From Bryopsis sp. KO-2023 (lineage: Eukaryota; Chlorophyta; Ulvophyceae; Bryopsidales; Bryopsidaceae), in contig BSYQ01000001.1 in NCBI GenBank assembly GCA_030272585.1, positions 2,232,001 through 2,296,000 of the forward strand: a stretch of 64,000 nt of DNA, read 5' to 3'. The stretch's first letter is position 1; every line of letters begins with the position of its first letter. The notes below the pieces were generated by a model. The model was not told the DNA's origin. It was given only the letters and a program-made list of their open reading frames with translations, and searched no databases. Below are positions 36,601 through 48,858 of the stretch, piece by piece. Made by a program: the position numbers and the translations under genes.

Positions 36601-37131
36601 GTGGATGTTACTCCAGCTCGCCTCGCTGTGAAACTGGGCTGGTATGGGCGTGTGGTGGATGGTCCGCTCTACCGCCGTTGTAAATCTGGAGAATCGATGT
36701 GGGTTCTGGAGGACGACGAGGTCCACATTGTGCTGCCAAAAGATGATTCGCATTATTGGAAAGGGCTTTTCGAAGGGGGAGAAGAGAAGGGGTACATGGA
36801 GGTGGGCGAAAACCATCCGTACGCTGCTTTCCTTGCTTTTTTCTTTCCAGGTTTTTTTGAAAAAAGTTTTGAGATCAGCCACAGATGCATTTTTTGTTCC
36901 CCATTGGCAAAACATATGTAGTTTTTGTCGTCACAACAAGCTGCCTTCCCACAGTTGCTTCAAGAATTGGTGGATGCTGACGATACACACGTTTCCTACG
37001 ACGACTTGGATGATCGAGCAAAAGAAATAATTGCCGATGTGCACGAGCGCCAACAAATGATTCATGACGGTCTACTGGACATCGAAGGATTTGACGATTT
37101 TAGAGTTGTAGTTGGGGAAAATTCTCTGTAG
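33619..37131 (+). CDS. Large helical-repeat protein fused to a C-terminal NudC-type CS domain
   Basis: Eleven exons keep phase and give 828 residues: 33619-33664, 33728-34367, 34440-34560, 34682-34832, 34951-35151, 35282-35625, 35710-35878, 35919-36140, 36249-36440, 36578-36801, 36955-37131. About the first 600 residues are mainly helical and look armadillo-like (PDITLVQDLLGTLQIEG, VAEALDELAKVGFI, SAVELCVQILELFC, KEKVAGAIGKAAAHSKACIE), though no exact family is recognised. A Ser/Thr-rich linker follows. The C-terminal CS domain is NudC-like: VTWTQTSTDIMIWIKVPKGT, LAVKLGWYGRVVDGPLYR, SMWVLEDDEVHIVLPKDD, and the tail ELVDADDTHVSYDDLDDRAK matches the dimer/terminal region of NudC proteins. NudC CS domains act as Hsp90 co-chaperones and in dynein/microtubule functions; a role here as a chaperone adaptor is inferred. 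The 40-base intron 35879-35918 is unusually short. Confidence 0.8.
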
Positions 37132-37388
37132 GGCTAGCCAAAGGTTTCGTTTTTCTTTTGTTCTTTAGATAAGAGACTGATGTACATAGGGTTGCAGTAG
37201 TTTAGCTAGGACGATCGGATACACCCAACAAGGAAGGGTGCCATGCTGAATTTTGTAATTTTGATATTTTTATCTTGGTTTTTTTATTTCAAATAGTGTT
37301 GTACACAACAAGCCTTCCAAAAGATTAAAAAAGAAAAAAATCATACTCCAGAAAGACAAATCAAAAACAACCATTGCATTTTCAAGCT
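37132..37388. other. 3' flank of CS-domain gene
   Basis: No gene. Presumed 3' UTR and intergenic DNA, A/T-rich. Confidence 0.4.
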
Positions 37389-37625
37389 TGTCTTCAAATC
37401 CAGGTCTTTATGTGTCGCTGGGTTATCCTCCCGATAGTTTTGCACCTACCTGCCATTATGAATTTGCATTATTGAATTGTGAACTTGGTGAAATCCAATC
37501 AATGTTGTGTTTCAAGGCTTTTTCATGGAAGGAAACATATACAGGGATGTCTTTCATTCGTTTTACATCTAGTTTTCTGTTTTGCATCAATATTCTGTAT
37601 TACATTAATATTTTGCTTTACAGTA
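37389..37625 (-). pseudogene. Duplicated fragment of the Rab GDI gene (exon 4 start plus intron 3), with a stop
   Basis: This stretch matches 45897-46130 in the same orientation: TCTTCAAATCCAGGTC, GTCGCTGGGTTATCCTCCCG, TTTTGCAC and CTGCCATTAT are shared, and similarity continues through about 170 bases of the intron. It covers only the first 60 or so coding bases of GDI exon 4. The TAT codon of GDI (YVQNYRED) is TAG here, so the copy cannot code. Intron sequence is included, so it arose by DNA duplication, not by reverse transcription. Confidence 0.85.
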
Positions 37626-39475
37626 AATGCCTGACAATACTGATGTCGTTCAGCCGTAGATATCAATGCATGTCGTCCAGTTGAGTAAAAAGGTGGGAGG
37701 CCAAGGAGAATTTGGCGGTCGGCAACACGCAAGAGATAAAAGGCTGTTACCAGCCCTTGATTCGACCAACAGTGCCGAAAGTATGGAAGGAATGTAGTAC
37801 AGATCGGGTCGTGAACAGCAAGGATATAATCCATGGTAAACAGATGGGAGGGATCGAATACAAAATCAGAAAAAAGAAATTGAGCAGGCAAAAAAAAACA
37901 AAAAAAAACAGAACGAAAACAAAAACAACAAAATCACAGAGGGAAGAAGGAAGAGCTGTGTTGGAAATTTCCAAGTTTGGAACTACAGTTTTCAAATCCA
38001 AAAAAACCCCACAAACAACTGCCAATGGCCCAGTCAGCTGCTAACCAATCAATCTATCCCACTGAGATATTTTGTTTGATCTTTGTTTCGAGATTTACAC
38101 CTGCCACCTTGGAGAATTGTAAAAGATTAGCTGTCGGATGTTCTGCTTGTGTGCAAAATCATCATTGTTGAATGCTGCACAGTAGTAGCCAATCCTGAAA
38201 TATGTTGGTGGGACAACCCAACAGAGAATAAGCTTTCAGCTTCCTTTGTGTACTGCTGAAGTTGAGGGAAGCACCACTGTTATATAACAGATGTATCTTG
38301 CCTTGCCCAAACAACATGAAGATTTGCTGCTTTGACAGAGTCTTTTTCGAGCGTTTTTTTTTTCTGTTACTTCTTGTCCTGAACATTTGAGTTTGGCACA
38401 ATTGTTACATGTCTCGGTTGTCTGTCAATATTGTTGCTGTTGAGAAAGGTTAGAGACACTCTTTCCAGGACGAATGTTGCAACATCTTGTGCCGCCCTAA
38501 AAGCATGAGAACCCCCCCTCCTGTACAACAACGCAAATAGAGTTTCTGCTTGTGTCCAAATTTGCCTTTCTCATCGTTGGCCTTCACATTCTTTCCCCCG
38601 TCGTGTCTAGCATTCTTGCTTCCTTTCAGGCATCGTTTTCTTGCGTTGGCAACTGCATATGTCTGGGTGTCCTTTTGGAAAAGACATCCCCAAAATAAGC
38701 TTTGCAGTGATGCTTTAATATACACCCTGCAAAAGTGGTTCACTGATTCTAGCAAACGCCTTCGCTCTCACCCCATTGTATTCAATCTAGAAGTTATGAC
38801 TTCCTGGAGGCGGTTGCCAATACAATACAACTAAGCGAACACACCACAGTTTTGAAAACAAGCAACTCAACGGTCATATTTTGCTTTTCCGGACGTGTTC
38901 ATCGTCGTAAACGGCGGTTTTTGCACGACCTAATCCGCCGCCGGGCGTCGAGGACGTTCGAAGATCAACGGGAAAGAACACTCCAAAACGCCAGAAACTG
39001 CCAGAAACTCCTTGGATACAAATTGCATCACCACGGATGTAAATCTCACAATCATTCAATTCTTGCCATTTCGTTTGCAAGCAAATTTCTCAACTCATAA
39101 CCGTTGACGGTTGTTGTTCCTTACTTCGTTCGTGTCGGGAGCGGCGTCGTCGACTTCCCCGTCCTTTTTCGGTTCCACTTTGAGCGGGCAACGCAAACTC
39201 CAAGAAAGTTCCCTGTCAAAAAACGTTGTGAACTGTTTCGTGCGTTGTTTTTATTTAACATTGCATATTCTTCAGTTTGAGACCTCTTGCAAAAGCGGAA
39301 AAATACACGTTCCCGCAAGGCTTTCTTGTAAAGGTGTGCAAGTCATGCAAAAAAAGCAAGAAAATATCAACTGTTTTTTTTTTTTCTGTTGAGGAAGACG
39401 TGCCTATGCAAAAGTACAACAGAAATTTCAACTTAAAAAGTAACCAAGGTGTGAGGAGTCCTTTTTGAAAGACTT

Positions 39476-40490
39476 TGAAGGTTGGCAAGGGAAAAATATC
39501 GAAGAAGATTGCACCAGATTTTTTTCTGGAGAGAAAAAAGGACATTTTGAGGCGGATGACCAAGAAGGAGGCACCATATTTCACTGGTGAGTTTCAAACT
39601 TAAATGATGATGATTTTTTGTTTATTTCATGTCAGGCCAGCTTGAAAACTCAGGCTGAATTTCCAGAAAATTCATTGATCAAGCATCGAATGTTTTATTT
39701 TCCATTGAAAAAAACATATGTTTTTCTTATATAACTCTTCTGTTTCTCTTTTTGCAGATTTTTTTATTTGGCTGGAGGATGTCTCGCCCTCACCCCCTTG
39801 CCTCTCTCCCTTCCCCCCTGCCCTCGCCCTCCTTCCTTCCCCTCTCCCCTTGCCCTTCTTCCTCCTCCTCCGCCCTTGCCCTTCTCCTTCCCTCTCCACC
39901 CTTCCCCACTCCTTCCTGCTCGCTCCTTCCCTTTCCCTTTCCTCCTCTGCCTGGCCCTTCTCTCCCCCCCTCCCCCCTTCCCCTTCCTTCGGCTCGCATC
40001 GCCTTCCACCTCGGACGGTTGGCTCACGAGAAGCTGCAGTTGCCCAACGCCGAAGCCGCCGCTGCCGCCACCCGCAACCGGCCGAAAGCAAAGGTAAGTA
40101 TCCACCCTTCACTGTTCAGTTTGTGTTTTTTCTAACTATATTTTTTTCCAGTTTTTTGTATCATCATCCCTGCACCTGTTTATTTTTCTGTGTATTGTTT
40201 TTTGCTGATTTGGGTTTTTTTTCAAGATATTTGAACATTAAAAAAATGAACCTTTTTTGTCCTGATTGTGTTGCTTTCTTCAAAATTTTGGCTGTTTTTT
40301 ATTTTCAACTTATGTTTGCTGAAATTGTTGAGGTCGTGTGTTCAGGTGTTGGGGTTGGGGCAGGGGGCTTCCCCCCCTCCCCCACTTTCCCCGGCACAGA
40401 GAAGCTGAAGGCGGTGGCGGAAGGCGGCCTAGGCAAAGGTGTATTGAGCGGACTTGCTACGTGTCCCGACCTCCAAGGTGGGGGTGGTGC
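39476..40490 (+). CDS. Possible multi-exon coding region, low complexity, unrecognised
   Basis: Plus-strand segments with good splice-like borders: 39476-39588 (Lys-rich; KGKISKKIAPDFFLERKKD, donor GTGAGT), 39759-40092 (acceptor TTTTTGCAG, donor GTAAGT; Pro/Ser/Leu-rich in two frames) and 40334-40481. No start codon, conserved domain or consistent phase could be fixed. The second segment is a near-pure pyrimidine tract, so any reading frame there looks Pro/Ser/Leu-rich. Minus-strand coding is also possible near 39120-39200 (acidic frame with a GTAAGG donor). This may be non-coding. Confidence 0.2.
39780..40010 (+). repeat. Pyrimidine (C/T) tract, about 230 bases
   Basis: Almost all C and T on the plus strand, built from variants of CCTTCCC and CTCCCCT. 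The complement is an A/G-rich strand. Such tracts can form triplexes and can spuriously keep all frames open. Confidence 0.8.
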
Positions 40491-40720
40491 TGGTCGTTGG
40501 TTGGGGTTGGGTGGGAGGGTGGGGGGAGTTGGGTTGGGTTGAGGGGGTCAGGGATTGGGTTGGGGTGGGTGGGTTGGGGTGGGGTTGGGTGGAGTAGGGT
40601 CGGGGTTGGGCTTGGGTGGAGTGAGGGGGGAGTTGGGCTCGGGGAGAGTGGGGGGGAAGTTGGGCTTGGGTGGGGCGGGGAGGGAGTTTGGTTTGGGGGT
40701 GAGGGTGGGAGGTTTTTTTT
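40470..40720 (+). repeat. G-rich tract of GGGTTGGG-type units
   Basis: About 250 bases dominated by irregular GGGTTGGGG, GGGGTGGG and GGGGAG units on the plus strand, with many runs of three or more G, so strong G-quadruplex potential. It is followed by a TTTTATTTTTTT stretch. The units are not a regular telomere repeat. Confidence 0.8.
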
Positions 40721-43700
40721 ATTTTTTTTATTTTTTTATTTTCTGAAGGGGTTGAAGGACTTGAATTTTTTTTTTGAAAAACAGGGTTAAGAGAAGAAGA
40801 AAAAAAAAATAGTGGTGATTTTGGTGAACTCATTGAAATTTGAAGGATAAAGTTGAAAAAACTTTGGGACACAAGAATGTACATGTCGAGAAAGTAAAAA
40901 AAAACAAAAGAGATTTAGTTCAGTGAAATTTCTGATGAAAAGAAATTGACATGATGCTGAATTCGATGAAGGCTTTGGGCAGAAAAAGGTGTTGAAATAA
41001 CACAAGGGGGTGAAGCAAGAGTATGGAGTGGGATGGATAAACCAGCATCTCTGACTTGAGATCAAGGAGGAAAGTAATAGAAAAAAAAAATAGAAAAAAA
41101 AAGGAAGAAAGAAAAAAAGGGACAGAAAGAAAAAGAAAAATAGTTGGACAGCATGCAATGCGTATCATACGATGTCTGCAATGGTTGATTTTCAAGTTTG
41201 AAGGAAGAGCAAAGGAGAAAGGCATCATTTTAAGAATAGGTGACTTCAAGGTCATTTCTCAAGATATTTCAACTCAAAATATACTCTGTTCGTCATGTTC
41301 AAGATGTCCTGCAACACTTTGGAGTCTGTCCAGCATTTTTCAGTTGCAAAAATACAGGATGATCTGTTTCTTTCAAGAGTCAACAGCCGTGTTGTCGTTT
41401 CAATTCACCTCCCAGTAGAATTCTGGCATTGGCAAATTGCATCTGTTTTTCAAACTCTCTGCAACTTTTGTTTCAAGTTGCCTGCAACTTCAAATTTTCT
41501 GAGGTCATGGTGGCCCAGATTTTTCATTAAGGTTCAGTTTTTTCCTTTTTTCTTTTTATTGGATCAGAGCTGCATACATTATCAACACACCGTCCGAGTC
41601 GGCAGTTGTCCGAATCTTTTTTTTTCAGCTATATCGGCTCTTGCTTTTTCAAGCACGACGGCAATTTTTTTCCTGTTATGGTGATTTTCTCAACTTCATA
41701 AGATCGACCAGTTCAAGGAGCATTCTGTCAAGTTGGCTTTTTTCCAAAATGCAAAAACAGTTGACTGGCAGAATTGGTCTTCGCAACACATGATGCATGA
41801 CCATCAAAATCAAGCAAAGCAAACCTGATTTGCATGTTTTCTTACAAAGGAACTTCTACTGTTTTTGATATTGATGCAATCATTAACAGTCAGCCAGTTG
41901 CATGGCAAATTTTGGTTTTTCTCAGCAAATGGTTCCGAAACCCAACATCAATCGGTGGATTGCCACAAACTTGATTTCGTTGAGTACCCACAAAACAAGA
42001 GCAGGTTGAACAAGCACTGTGGAATTCCAATGCACACTGCTGTTCTTTTTGAATGTCCCATCCGGTCCTGGAGAAGTCTTGAACTTGAAACATCCAAGAA
42101 TATGGATTCATGGAAGGTGGTGGAAAAAAGAGCGAGATGAAATGAAGTCCTGTCTGACTGCTGGCTAGGAAGGGGAAGTCAGATGGTTTTGAGCAAAGAG
42201 ATGACGAGTGCTGGGGCATCAGTAGGATTAAATTTGCTGTGCCAATGAGTTTCTCGGTCTTCATTCTTGGAGTGCATGACTTGTGGTTTCAAAATCTTCG
42301 CTGGGTTCTGAGGAAACTGGATGGATTTGGTCTGAAAAATAGTTGTTGCTGGAGATGGGCTGGCAATCCTTTGAAACATGGGAGGAGGGTTCATGTGTGA
42401 TCAGCAGCAAACATTGAGTTTTGTGGGAAAAATTTGGGCATTTTTTGATCCACCTAGGGAAAGAGCCCCATGGTCTGGAATATTTCACTGGGTTTTATTG
42501 TTTCTTCGAAAGTTTTCGTAGTGGAAAGAGGGGCTTGTCGTTTTGAGCAATGTGTAAATCAATATATTGCATGCACTCTTGGATCTGTCCATGAATTCGC
42601 CTGTCTATATTTTGACAACCGCGGAGCCGACTCAATGTTATAGTGAATTGTTTTTTCAGAAAAGAAAAGAAAGTTGCTTATCACACGGCTGCATAAGGAA
42701 ATAAACAGAAAATAGGGGGAGTTGGGTTCGATCTCTTCATTTTGTTCCCCACCTTCATAGCACACTGCAGTGGCATTTTACTGGAAAAAAATGGAATGAA
42801 ATTCAAATCAAACAATGACTGTGTCTGTTTTTGGTCATTCTTATGCTGAATAGAGCAAATCATTGTAGAACACTTCAAAAACTATTTTACACTTGGGTGA
42901 GCCGAAATTCAGCCCCGTACATCGTAGCACAGCAACGGTCTTTGTCTGTTTTGGAAGTTTGATTTCACTTTTTGGCCCCCCGAAAGTTGAAGCCTGGATA
43001 GATTTGAGTCTGTAGGGGGGGGGGATTGTTTTATCGTCCCAAAGTATGTCATACAGTTCCTCTGGTCATTTTGAAACCCTCTCGATCAGTCATGTAATCA
43101 ACACTACAAAACGCTCAAAACAAGATATGCCACGACCCAACCTCTTTATTTCCCTTCGAATTGCTTCCTTGACAAGTAATCCTTTCAATTTCTGCACAAC
43201 GAATTACGCCTTCCAAACAGCGTGCGAATGCAAGTCTTGCACCCGCCTATCATCCATTCTCTTCTACTGTGTTTTTTTTTTTTTTCCTTTTCTCCCTTTC
43301 TTAAATCAAACAAATTTTGCCCCAAACAGGCTTCCACGATCATTCCAAATTTTCCCCCAAAAAACCAGAAATAGGGATGAACTGCATCGAAGACACAATA
43401 CCGTGTGCTCTTCAAAAATTCCCTCATGTGTGTAGACGTTTTTGTTTAGACTTTTTTTGTAGACGTTTTTTCGCAGACGTTCTTTTTCTTTTTTTTGAAC
43501 CCCCTCTCCTTTGCACACTAAATATTATGACTGTCATCAGCCCCAAATCAAGGCTCAGTTTGTGCCACCATGGGATCTTGTGATTCCAGGTCCAGCTCCT
43601 GCACGCACATAAAAAAAAACCCATACATATTCAACAATAATAATAATGAACTGATTTTCCTCACCACAACGCTGATCTCCCAACTGGCAAAACAATATCC

Positions 43701-43833
43701 GCTGATTTCCGAACAATTTTGGCATCCCCTTGGATACCAGCCAGGAGTAAAACGGTGTATATTCCACTGGAAACTCGTATACAAATGCATCTAATTATCG
43801 CATAGTGTCATTTTAACACAAGCACAATTCAGT

Positions 43834-46800
43834 TCAATTCGATCTTTCCCGCACCTTTCCAGTGATTCTCTCATACATGTCCACGACATCATCTACTGTC
43901 GTCTCGAAATGGGTCGTTGGATCGTAGCCTCTTGAAATATAAGCACCATCCCTGACAGAGAAAAAAAAGGGGTTAAAAAAAACACTCATCACAGTACCCA
44001 CACCCCACCCGAGGGGGAAAAAAACATACTAAAAAATAAATAAATTGATACACTATATGAACAAATTAATGCTTTCACCAAATGAAAAAAAATTGATTAA
44101 TAAACAACTCAAAAAATCTGATTTCATTTTTTTTTCTTTGGGGGGGGGGTATGCCCTACTTTTTCCCATCATCCAAGGGTTCGTAGACGTCCTTGACTTC
44201 GATAAATTTCTCATCGACAGCTCCCAGAAGCGCTAATCCTGGACCCAATTCAGCAACCGGGTTTGCCGTCTCCACATTCGTGCTGACGAACGCTAGCCAC
44301 TTGCCCATAGGAGCAACACTATGACTGTCACAAACAATTACAATAACATAAGAGTGCATGAAATAAATAAAAAAGCAGAAAATTAAGGGGGGGGATTAGT
44401 CACCCCATGGTCACATCAAGTCGGATGGTTGGATCTGGCAATTAAAAAAACTGGATTTTCATGTCGACTGATCATTAACATCGTTATCCATTGCTACAGG
44501 ACAAACGTGGGCAACATTATGGACATACACTGCGCAGAAATGAAAATAGATTTTCAACATGACAGACATAGGAAAAGCATCTCTGGTAAATGTCACTCAC
44601 ACATAAGAGCAGCAGAAAACATAAATATCGGATCTCCGTCCGATTTGATTTTGTGGTAGGATGATTTGAGCTGAGTGAGCGTTGTCTGTGTTTGGAATGG
44701 GGTGACTCTAGTAACACAAAAAAACCCTCAGAAAACCAACTGTGGTCAGATTGTTGGATAACACAGGGGAAAAGAAAACCATAAGAATCCAAAATCTAAG
44801 ACTGATGATACTGATCTAAAATGATGACTAATCACTAAAATTGGAGAGCAGAGCAAGTTACATAATTGTACAAACTACATTGGACCGAAAGGCAACCGGC
44901 AATCTTTCCCACAGTTAGATTCAAGAGCTTTTGTCCATTCCTGGAGACCACATCATCCTCTCGGCTGCTTGCCCCCCCCCCCAAAAAAAAAAAACCAACG
45001 ATAACCTGCTTATCCTTTCCAACAGATTGGAGATCTATCTCTTTTCAAATTGCGGAAAAGTAAGCAGAAAAAACACATTGTGTGAAGACCTTTGTGATCT
45101 TACCAGGATGCACATGGCTCTCACGACTTGACCGATCTTCTTGACCTTGCCTTCGAAATAGCTGGGGTCTCCCACCACGAACTTACATTTAGCTAATTCC
45201 CCGCCGCTCTCCACACCGGTGGCTTTCCCCGAATCGTCATAGATGACCTTGGCGTCCGATTTGCTCAACATGTATGTTCCGCCATGAACAGCGCTCAATC
45301 GAGCAAAGGCCTGGGCAAAGCAAATCCCCATGCAACTCTTACTAAAAAGTACAGATACGTACCTTTATTTCCTATCCTATTATTTTCATATAGTTTCATT
45401 TTTATTTTTTTTGGGGGGGGGGGGGGAGGGGGGAGCTGGGTCCTCTTTTTACGAGCACCTCTAATCTTAGCTTTCGCTTGTTGGCGGTTGATCAGTATGA
45501 GCTCGATTTCTTGAAATTATATATGGAACTATTACATGAATTATGAGAAGGGCCGAACTCAGCAAATCTTTGCCTCGTGTAAACTATTTCAATATCAAAA
45601 TATATGTAAAATTTTGTGTGTGGTTTTGTAACATGTTTCTTTAAAAAAAAAACATGTTATTTCGCTTGTTTTTTACCTGGGGGAGTTCTCCAAGACCATA
45701 TTTTGGGTAAATATATGGTGATCGGGTTCCTTCAAACCTCATCAACGAATCATGATACAGGGCGACTTTCAAAACCGTTGGCAACGCAGGTTGACTCATG
45801 TATTTGTCATCTTGGTGCAGAGCGAGAGCATGGCCGATGAAATCGATGGTGGAAGCTTCCAAACTGAAATACTTGTAGAGATCAGCCATGGTCATTCTCT
45901 TCAAATCCAGGTCCTGATGTGTCGCTGGGTTATCCTCCCGATAGTTTTGCACATACCTGCCATTATCGATTTGCATCATTGGGTTGATAAAACCGACAAA
46001 ATTGCACAAAATCCAATCGATGTGGTGTTTTCAAGGCTTTTTTTATGGAAGGAAACACACATAGGGATGCTTTTTATTCGTTTTACACCTAATTTTATGA
46101 TTTACTTTTATTTGCTGTTTTGTATTTTATCTTCTGTCTCGATGTTCCAGTTCAGGAGAGCCAGCCTATGGATGACTCATTGACATCCCTTTTTTTCAAC
46201 ATATTTTTTCAAGATATTGCACATCCTCCCCCCCCCCCAAACAGTTGATTGAACCTTTTCGCACAGGGTTTTTTAACATCCAATCAAGTATTTTGGGGCT
46301 GTTTTTCGAATCAACATCTCATCAACACCGAATGCAACTCACACGAAAAATTTCCTCGCTCGTCGTTTTTCGAAGAACCCCATCAGACTCGATTTTAAAG
46401 CTTCCATATCTGTCGCGGGCACTTTGCAGACCGACCCGCTGTTGTACACGTAGCTTCCGTCCACGGCTTTGAACTCCAGGTAACGCGTCACCGTCGTGCG
46501 CACCAACACCCGCACGAGCTTGCCGTTAGCCATGATAAACTTGGGAACGGTGTCCACGTTGTAATCTCTGCTGGGCCCCAGCGAAGCCGGTGGAGTTTCG
46601 CCATCGCGAAACCGTTCGTAGAGCTGAACAGCAGAAAAGACGAAAAAAAAGGATAGTAAAGATCACTTTTTTTGTCCTCTCTGCTGCACTCGAGAAATAT
46701 TGGTTGTCAAGAAAAAACAACGAAACATCTAGAGCACCAGCGACAGTTAGGTGAAGACTGGCGTGGGATCCTATCGCCGAACCACAACTGAAGGTTTTAT

Positions 46801-47110
46801 CGTTCGTTTCTCAGTTTTTGTTTTTCGAAAAAGAGTTATTTTGGGAGAGTGGACGCTCCGCACCCACCTGCGTTAAACTAAGCGAGGCCGCCTCACCTCC
46901 GTAGAAGTCGTTTCGATCCATGTGCAGGACCTACAGAGAAAGAAAAGGCAGCACTCGAGATAGAGCGATAACTCCATGCCACACACAGCAGCACAAAAAA
47001 GACATCGAAAGCTCGGAACCCACCTTGAGACCGTCGACCGACAGCAAGCCACTGATAATGCATTCTTTCAGTCCTGTTCCTAGAACGACGGCATCGTATT
47101 CTTCATCCAT
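43834..47110 (-). CDS. GDI1: Rab GDP-dissociation inhibitor
   Basis: Extracts GDP-bound Rab GTPases from membranes and recycles them. Eight exons join in phase to 435 residues, close to the usual 440-450: 47110-47024, 46930-46868, 46623-46343, 45956-45677, 45310-45104, 44707-44601, 44324-44160, 43951-43834. Diagnostic parts: start [52 protein letters not shown] (Rab-binding platform), [61 protein letters not shown] and the ending [20 protein letters not shown]. No catalytic or membrane segment is expected. The last exon joins through a GTAGGG donor. A fragment of exon 4 and intron 3 is duplicated at 37.4 kb. Confidence 0.95.
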
Positions 47111-48858
47111 GTTTCGTTTTGTGGCGCGCGAGAGAGAGAACTTGGAGGAAAAAGCTACACAGAGCTGCGGATTCTGAACAGAAATTGCACGATCAAAGGT
47201 GTCAAGACAGCAGGTTTATGTATTGTTAATCAAGGGTGACCCAAATTCCAAGGACGTCACATCAACCCCACAGAACGAAAATCGAGCTGTGTGTGTGTGT
47301 GTTTTCCCAACGAGTTTCCGTTTTTGATTTTCTGGACAGAAAACCAATTGGGCACTGACATGGGGAGACTCTGAAAATGTGCAGCAAGAAGCTTGGATTC
47401 TGCCATCCCTGTCAGTCAGTGGGGACGAACATTGTTCTTTTCACAAGACATCCAAATCAAGTTCTTTTTTTATTTATTTATCGAATTACTTTTACTCAGT
47501 TTTATTTAATTTTGGTCAACTTGCGACAAGGAACAAACCATTACGTGCATTTCATCGCACTGGTCTGTCTTTCACTCCCCAAAATGCAAATTCAGAGCAG
47601 AGAGGCATTTACATATGGCAATGTTACAGCTCAAGCCACAAATCGCATTTACACCCCACTGAAGCACGTCCCCCACATATCGTCCGAAAAGGGAATCCAC
47701 AGAAAATGACACCAACAAACGAATTCGTTTGATCCATTTGCTGCTCGTGCAACAGATGCTCTCTCTCACTCTTTTACTTTCAATGTTCCTCCAATCCCCT
47801 AAAATTCTGAGCAGTTGTTTTTTCTTTTCATTTCTGCCAGGACCAAAAAAACTCCAAATATATCGATACGTTCGTTCGTTAAGAGGGGAATCCATTTCAC
47901 ATGGACCTAATAATGAGCACGTATCAGCGATGCCACGATGCCAGAAGCTTCCCTCCCCCCCCCAAACCCCACCCCCCTTCCTGGCAATACCCCATGCCAC
48001 CAACAAAAAGAATAAACATCAAATCCGGAGGTCCTTCCAGCTCAAATCCACCCTGATGGCATCCACCCATGTTACATAAAAACGAAAAGAAAAAAAAAAA
48101 TCGACCCCCCTTTCTTCCCCTGAACGCAATTTTTGTTTTGCTCATGCTCTCCCCCGAAACAAAGAAAATAGATATACACTCACACGGATTAAAAAAAAAA
48201 AAAAGGTAGTAAAGATAAAACGCCAGCTCTTGAAATTTTACATTCAATTTTCCTCCCAGCTTTGGCGGTCGAAGATGGCCCACCATGCATTTTTCTCTTT
48301 TAGATCTTCCTCCTTTTCTGTGTGTTTTTTTTTCATATAATGAAGAATAGTAGTTTTTTTTTCATCCCTTTGTCATGCCCAAGATGCCATGACTTGAAAG
48401 AAATACCCAGACATATCAGCCACTTTTGATTGCCGTCGGATTCAGACCCCATTTTAAGAGTCCCTGGGCACCCCAAAAAAACAGTTATTTGGAGAATCAG
48501 AGAAATTTCGAAAGAATGGCATAACGCCCTCCAAAAATCAATTTAAATTCATTCTTTTTTTATTTATTTAAAAAGTGAAAAAAGCCAAGAAAATTCTACA
48601 TGCGTATATCACCCACCACAGGAGATCGACTCCATCGAGAGGAAAACTCAAAACAACCCTGCCCCACCCCCACTCAACAAAGGTAAACCAAAAACAAGGT
48701 TTTCCACTCAAGCAAAACTGGTGTGTGTTTTTTTAATTCACAGGCTTCTATCGAGTTTTTTCATCGTCCCAGGTTGTTTTGGCAGAGTTGAACAACTGAC
48801 CGTGGTAGGGATCGCATTGTAGTTGTTTTTTTTTTGGTTTTTTTTGTATGGATTGTGG
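47111..48858. other. Intergenic region, no gene
   Basis: Upstream of Rab GDI and downstream of the plastid zinc-finger gene. It contains (GT)n near 47289-47301, several poly-A/poly-T and poly-C runs (47945-47975), and no supportable gene. Confidence 0.45.

Larger units (their letters stand above)
37626..43833. other. Gene-poor region of about 6 kb
   Basis: No gene is well supported. Some plus-strand pieces near 39.1-40.5 kb show splice-like ends (listed separately at low confidence). The rest is A/T-rich with homopolymers (for example 41081-41145, purine-rich), short fragments of open frame without domains, and a strongly strand-skewed low-complexity segment (39780-40720). Confidence 0.5.

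Noticed and set aside
39718-40542. Long open frames in three plus-strand and several minus-strand frames (Pro/Ser/Leu- or Arg/Glu/Gly-rich)
   Set aside because: They result from the C/T-only composition, which lacks stop codons in most frames. No start, domain or consistent phase supports them as proteins on their own.
40470-40720. Internal telomere repeat
   Set aside because: Units vary in length and sequence (GGGTTGGGG, GGGGTGGG, GGGGAG), with no regular TTTAGGG-type period.
41056-42264. Frames in the 41-42 kb region as possible genes
   Set aside because: No domain, no consistent splice sites, and composition like the surrounding intergenic DNA. I could not exclude a fast-evolving gene.
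47377-48079. Several 100-residue frames upstream of Rab GDI
   Set aside because: They overlap one another on both strands, lack motifs, and end at homopolymer runs.
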